In this document: one piece after another, positions 6,743-9,262 of the stretch
Position numbering within the stretch: position 1 is the stretch's first letter
Layout: every line of letters starts with the position of its first letter
DNA from: Alphaproteobacteria bacterium
Lineage (GTDB): Bacteria; Pseudomonadota; Alphaproteobacteria; Sphingomonadales; Sphingomonadaceae
Length of the DNA: 9,262 nucleotides
Reading direction: 5' to 3'
Assembly (NCBI GenBank): GCA_028293005.1
Contig: JAQGLH010000401.1
Location: 1-9,262, forward strand
The notes under the pieces: model-generated
Told to the model about the DNA's origin: nothing
Seen by the model: only the letters and a program-made list of their open reading frames with translations
The model's database searches: none
Position numbers and translations under genes: made by a program

Positions 6743-6767
6743 AACCGTTACGGGTGGTTGATGTTCC
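6743..6767 (-). promoter_or_regulatory. EcfG-like general stress promoter
   Basis: On the minus strand, GGAAC (6763-6767) is followed after 16 bp by GGTT (6743-6746), also readable as 15 bp plus CGGTT. Alphaproteobacterial EcfG/SigT promoters read GGAAC, 16-17 bp, CGTT. The -35 is perfect, the spacing fits and the -10 is close. It lies about 38 bp before the ATG of the diiron protein gene, a natural distance. Confidence 0.5.
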
Positions 6768-6900
6768 TCTCCCGAGGCCGTTTCGGCCCCGATTCTTAAT
6801 CCAGTTTAAGCTGTTCAAATCGCTCCCTCGAGCGGCGCCCGGAACCGCATCGCACCAGAACGGATTAACCGAATTGAGCCACCGCTGGCCGGGCGCAAGG

Positions 6901-6929
6901 TTGCAAGCGAAATGACGTCATCTTATTCG
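6901..6929 (+). promoter_or_regulatory. Candidate promoter with palindrome in the spacer
   Basis: TTGCAA (6901-6906), a 17-bp spacer and TATTCG (6924-6929) form a passable housekeeping promoter, with four and three of six consensus bases. A perfect 10-bp palindrome, ATGACGTCAT (6912-6921), fills the spacer, where a bound protein would block polymerase. The hydrolase ribosome binding site GGAG (6941-6944) and ATG (6950) follow closely. Apart from this and the EcfG-like site, I recognised nothing in the 244-bp divergent spacer. Confidence 0.35.
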
Positions 6930-6949
6930 CCGCGGCTCCTGGAGACCCT

Positions 6950-8092
6950 ATGATTGCTGCCGTCCAAAATCGCCTTCTCGCTCCATCTGCGCTGCCGAAG
7001 CGGCAACATTGGCCGAGCACCCTGGTGCTCGCGACGATGGTGTCGCTTTATTTGTTTGCCGGCATCAGCGTGACGTCGCTGGATGCACTCGACACACCGG
7101 CCGAAGCGCGTGGAGCCGACCGGTTCATCACTCCCGCGATGCGCCACGAGACCGTCTTGCCGCCGGTTCCGGAGCCGCTCGATTTCCGCGACATGACGCC
7201 GCAGGAGGCGATGGCGTTCAACGCGTCGATGCCGATCTCGAGCGAATCGAACCCGGCGGCCAAGCCGTTCCGGCTCGACGCCGCGGGTGAGAGCGATCGG
7301 CTTCGCGCGCTCGATTGCCTGACCGCCGCCGTCTATTACGAGGCCGCGATCGAGCCCGTAGAAGGGCAGCGCGCGGTCGCTCAGGTCGTGCTCAATCGCG
7401 TTCGTCACCCGGCTTTTCCCAAGACGGTCTGCGGCGTCGTCTTCCAGGGCTGGGAGCGTACCAGCGGCTGCCAATTTACCTTCACCTGCGACGGTTCTAT
7501 GGCGCGGCTTCCGTCCGAGGAAGGCTGGGCTCGTGCCCGCAAGGTCGCCGAGGAAGCGCTCGCTGGCAAGATCTACAAGCCAGTCGGCTACGCGACCCAT
7601 TACCACACCAATTGGGTCGTGCCGTATTGGAGCTCGAGCCTCACCAAGCTCGCGCTCGTCGGCACGCACATCTTCTACCGCTGGGAAGGTGGATGGGGCC
7701 GGCCGCCGGCGTTCCGTTATCGCGCCACCGGTCTTGAGCCGGAGGTGGCGCGGATGCAGAAGCTGGCCCTGGTCTTCCCGCATATGGCCGAGGGCGTGGC
7801 CGATCCGCTCGAGCTCGCGGCGATGCAGACCGCGATCGAGCTCACTCCGGCGGACACTACCGGCCGCGCGGTGACTCGCCGCTACGAGCCATTGCGCGAC
7901 CAGTCTGCGGCGACCGCGAAGGAGGAGCTGGCCAAGGCCGACGTGCCGGACAGTGTCCGCTGGGCGCTCACCGGCGAAAGCGCCGCCGCCAAGCCGGCTC
8001 CGCTCGGCGTGACGGGCGCCCTCGCGCCGCCTGCCGCGCAGCAGGGCGACACGGCCGCCGCAACGACTGGCGTCGCGCGGTCTTCGCGATAA
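6950..8092 (+). CDS. SleB-type cell wall hydrolase, membrane anchored
   Basis: This is a peptidoglycan-cleaving enzyme of the Hydrolase_2/SleB family, held in the inner membrane with the catalytic part in the periplasm. One transmembrane helix or uncleaved signal lies at about 22-40. A spacer is followed by the catalytic domain at about 115-255. E131 in CLTAAVYYEAA is the likely catalytic acid. VEGQRAVAQVVLNRVRHPAFP, GCQFTFTCDG, GYATHYHT and GTHIFYRWEGGWG are family hallmarks. The last hundred or so residues are Ala/Pro/Thr-rich and probably flexible. GGAG five nt before ATG 6950 supports this start. In SleB of spore formers the domain is a lytic transglycosylase for spore cortex. Proteobacterial relatives have no spores and are presumed to remodel the wall. 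It is transcribed away from the diiron gene and converges on the NTF2-like gene 100 bp downstream. Confidence 0.92.
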   Translation: MIAAVQNRLLAPSALPKRQHWPSTLVLATMVSLYLFAGISVTSLDALDTPAEARGADRFITPAMRHETVLPPVPEPLDFRDMTPQEAMAFNASMPISSESNPAAKPFRLDAAGESDRLRALDCLTAAVYYEAAIEPVEGQRAVAQVVLNRVRHPAFPKTVCGVVFQGWERTSGCQFTFTCDGSMARLPSEEGWARARKVAEEALAGKIYKPVGYATHYHTNWVVPYWSSSLTKLALVGTHIFYRWEGGWGRPPAFRYRATGLEPEVARMQKLALVFPHMAEGVADPLELAAMQTAIELTPADTTGRAVTRRYEPLRDQSAATAKEELAKADVPDSVRWALTGESAAAKPAPLGVTGALAPPAAQQGDTAAATTGVARSSR

Positions 8093-8192
8093 GCGAGGCT
8101 ATCGGCGGGCGCGTCGCTCGACTGTCCATAAGCATTGGATGCCGGCGATTTCGCTGGTGCGGGGCTTCTTGGAAGTGGTCGCCTCGGCAGCT

Positions 8193-8645
8193 CTACGGTG
8201 CTTCCGCCGGATAACCGCGGCCGACATAATCGAAGCTGCCGAGCTCGACGGTCTGCAAATTCGGATCCTGCGCCGAGGCATAATAAGCGCGGATTTCTTC
8301 GATGCGGCCATCCGGAGCGAAGATATACCATTCGTCGCCGCGCAGAATGACGCGCTGCTTGCGCTTGAAGTGGGTCCATTCGATCACCGCGCGCCGCGTC
8401 GGCGGATCGCAGATGATCTGGTCGACGGTCCAGCAAGAGCCGAGTGCGGCCACAGCCTCGCTCCATTTGCGCGCGATCGTCTCGGCGCCGCGGAATGGCC
8501 CCTGGTACATGCCCGACGGAAAATAATGCACCGCATCGGGGGTGAAGTAGCGCGCGATCCGCTCGACATCGCCCGAATTGCAGGCGTCGAAATAGGCGCG
8601 GATGATCTGCTCCATTTGCGCGCTGGTCAGTTCTGCGGCGGTCAC
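8193..8645 (-). CDS. NTF2/SnoaL-like family protein
   Basis: This is a 150-residue cone-shaped alpha+beta protein of the NTF2-like superfamily, where members act as small isomerases, hydrolases or ring-hydroxylating enzyme subunits. The helix with FDACNSGDVERIARYFTPDA and the strand-rich remainder (VIEWTHFKRK, DEWYIFAPDGRIEEIRAYY) are typical of SnoaL-like proteins found in aromatic or terpenoid degradation clusters. A GTG start is chosen because AAAGGA lies about seven nt upstream and the first helix follows; an in-frame ATG ten codons later is the alternative. It lies 101 nt after the reductase gene on the same strand, probably co-transcribed. No catalytic residue can be assigned with confidence. 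The 100-bp gap to the convergent hydrolase gene shows no clear terminator. Confidence 0.82.
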   Translation of the reverse strand: MTAAELTSAQMEQIIRAYFDACNSGDVERIARYFTPDAVHYFPSGMYQGPFRGAETIARKWSEAVAALGSCWTVDQIICDPPTRRAVIEWTHFKRKQRVILRGDEWYIFAPDGRIEEIRAYYASAQDPNLQTVELGSFDYVGRGYPAEAP

Positions 8646-8746
8646 GTTCGTTCCTTTCCGGCAGGGAGCTCGACGTCCCGGGGAGAAGATGCGCTATCGC
8701 GCTGGCGGACCAGGCGCAACGCTCTCGTCGCGGCCGGGTGCGCGGC

Positions 8747-9250
8747 TCAGAGCGCGATCTTCAGACGGCCGTTCAGCGCGCGCGAGCAGCAGGCGGTCAT
8801 GCGGCTGTTCGCGTTGCGCTCGCTCGTTGCGAGGACCTTGTCGCGATGGTCGATCTCGCCCTCGACCACGTCGACCATGCAGGTGCCGCACAGGCCTTCC
8901 TCGCAATCGCTCTGGACGTCGATCCCGGCGCCACGCAGCACGTCGAGGAGGCTGCGGTCGGCGGGAACATGGAGCGAGATGCCGGTGTCGGTCAGATCGA
9001 CGTCGAACGGGACACTGTCGCGCGCTTGCTCGGCCGACGTTCCGAAATATTCGACGTGGAGCCGCTCCGGCCGGTCGCGGAGCCGCTCGGTCAGCTCCGC
9101 GAGCAGGCGGTCCGGCCCGCAGGCATAGATTTCAGCCTCGGCGGGGGCTTCGGCGAGGATCGCCGCCAGATCGAGCCTTTTGCCTTCGGACTTGGGGTAG
9201 AGGTGTAGGCGATCGCCGTGATTGCGGAGGAGTCGTTCGACGAAGCCCAT
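8747..9250 (-). CDS. PDR/VanB-type reductase, C-terminal part, possibly broken
   Basis: This is the C-terminal part of a reductase that passes electrons from NAD(P)H through flavin to a 2Fe-2S cluster and on to a Rieske-type oxygenase. Visible are the end of the NAD-binding domain (YACGP at 42-46) and a plant-type ferredoxin domain with cluster ligands C116, C121, C124 (C-x4-C-x2-C) and C154. Full proteins have about 310-325 residues, so roughly the first 150 are absent. Reading back past ATG 9250, the codons are CGG, TAC, AAC and then TAG at 9260-9262, an in-frame stop where homologues continue. The gene is therefore either truncated, frameshifted near the edge, or a start-shifted remnant. 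The 167-residue piece could still fold as a ferredoxin but lacks the flavin domain. The NTF2-like gene follows on the same strand. Confidence 0.78.
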   Translation of the reverse strand: MGFVERLLRNHGDRLHLYPKSEGKRLDLAAILAEAPAEAEIYACGPDRLLAELTERLRDRPERLHVEYFGTSAEQARDSVPFDVDLTDTGISLHVPADRSLLDVLRGAGIDVQSDCEEGLCGTCMVDVVEGEIDHRDKVLATSERNANSRMTACCSRALNGRLKIAL

Positions 9251-9262
9251 CCGGTAGTTCTA

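Noticed and set aside
6841..6866. Second EcfG-like site (GGAAC, 15 bp, CGGATT) facing the hydrolase gene
   Set aside because: The -35 is perfect but the -10 lacks the GTT core, and it lies over 80 bp from the start. The TTGCAA/TATTCG pair is better placed.
6088..6915. 275-residue plus-strand frame opposite the diiron gene
   Set aside because: It is antisense to a recognisable family with all metal ligands, and it shows no domain of its own.
8139..9128. 329-residue plus-strand frame across the right edge
   Set aside because: It is opposite the NTF2-like and ferredoxin domains. Its composition is Arg/Ser-rich and it carries no motif.

Overview
The window looks like a stretch of chromosome from a high-GC alphaproteobacterium, most likely a sphingomonad (Sphingomonas, Sphingosinicella or a relative). 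The reasons are the strong G/C preference at third codon positions, the style of the SleB-type hydrolase and of the haem-oxygenase-like diiron protein, a LytS/LytR pair with short four-helix sensors, and a promoter resembling the alphaproteobacterial EcfG general stress class. This placement is inference from sequence style, without a database search. No rRNA, tRNA, CRISPR array, insertion sequence or phage gene was seen.

Left part (1-3224, plus strand): the 3' four fifths of a cyanophycin synthetase gene (cphA) followed by a complete cyanophycinase gene (cphB). Together they make and break down the Asp-Arg storage polymer cyanophycin. The 170 bp between them hold a 15-bp triple repeat and two short reading frames that chain cphA to cphB through overlapping stop and start codons.

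Middle part (3225-5433, plus strand): a 263-bp spacer with a 9-bp tandem repeat, then a LytS-type membrane histidine kinase and its LytTR-type response regulator. They form a two-component pair of unknown stimulus. The kinase carries an 18-bp in-frame tandem duplication in its ATP-lid glycine box.

Centre right (5434-8092): a minus-strand unit encodes a haem-oxygenase-like diiron protein, with an EcfG-like promoter in front of it and a 33-residue single-helix membrane protein behind it. Divergent from it is a plus-strand SleB-type cell wall hydrolase with its own candidate promoter.

Right edge (8093-9262, minus strand): an NTF2/SnoaL-like protein preceded by the C-terminal part of a PDR/VanB-type oxidoreductase with a plant-type 2Fe-2S ferredoxin domain. 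This looks like the tail of a catabolic (Rieske oxygenase type) cluster. The reductase frame meets an in-frame TAG in the last three bases of the window, so the gene may be broken or frameshifted there.

No gene-free stretch exceeds 300 bp. The longest gaps are 3225-3487 (263 bp) and 6706-6949 (244 bp), and both are described below.
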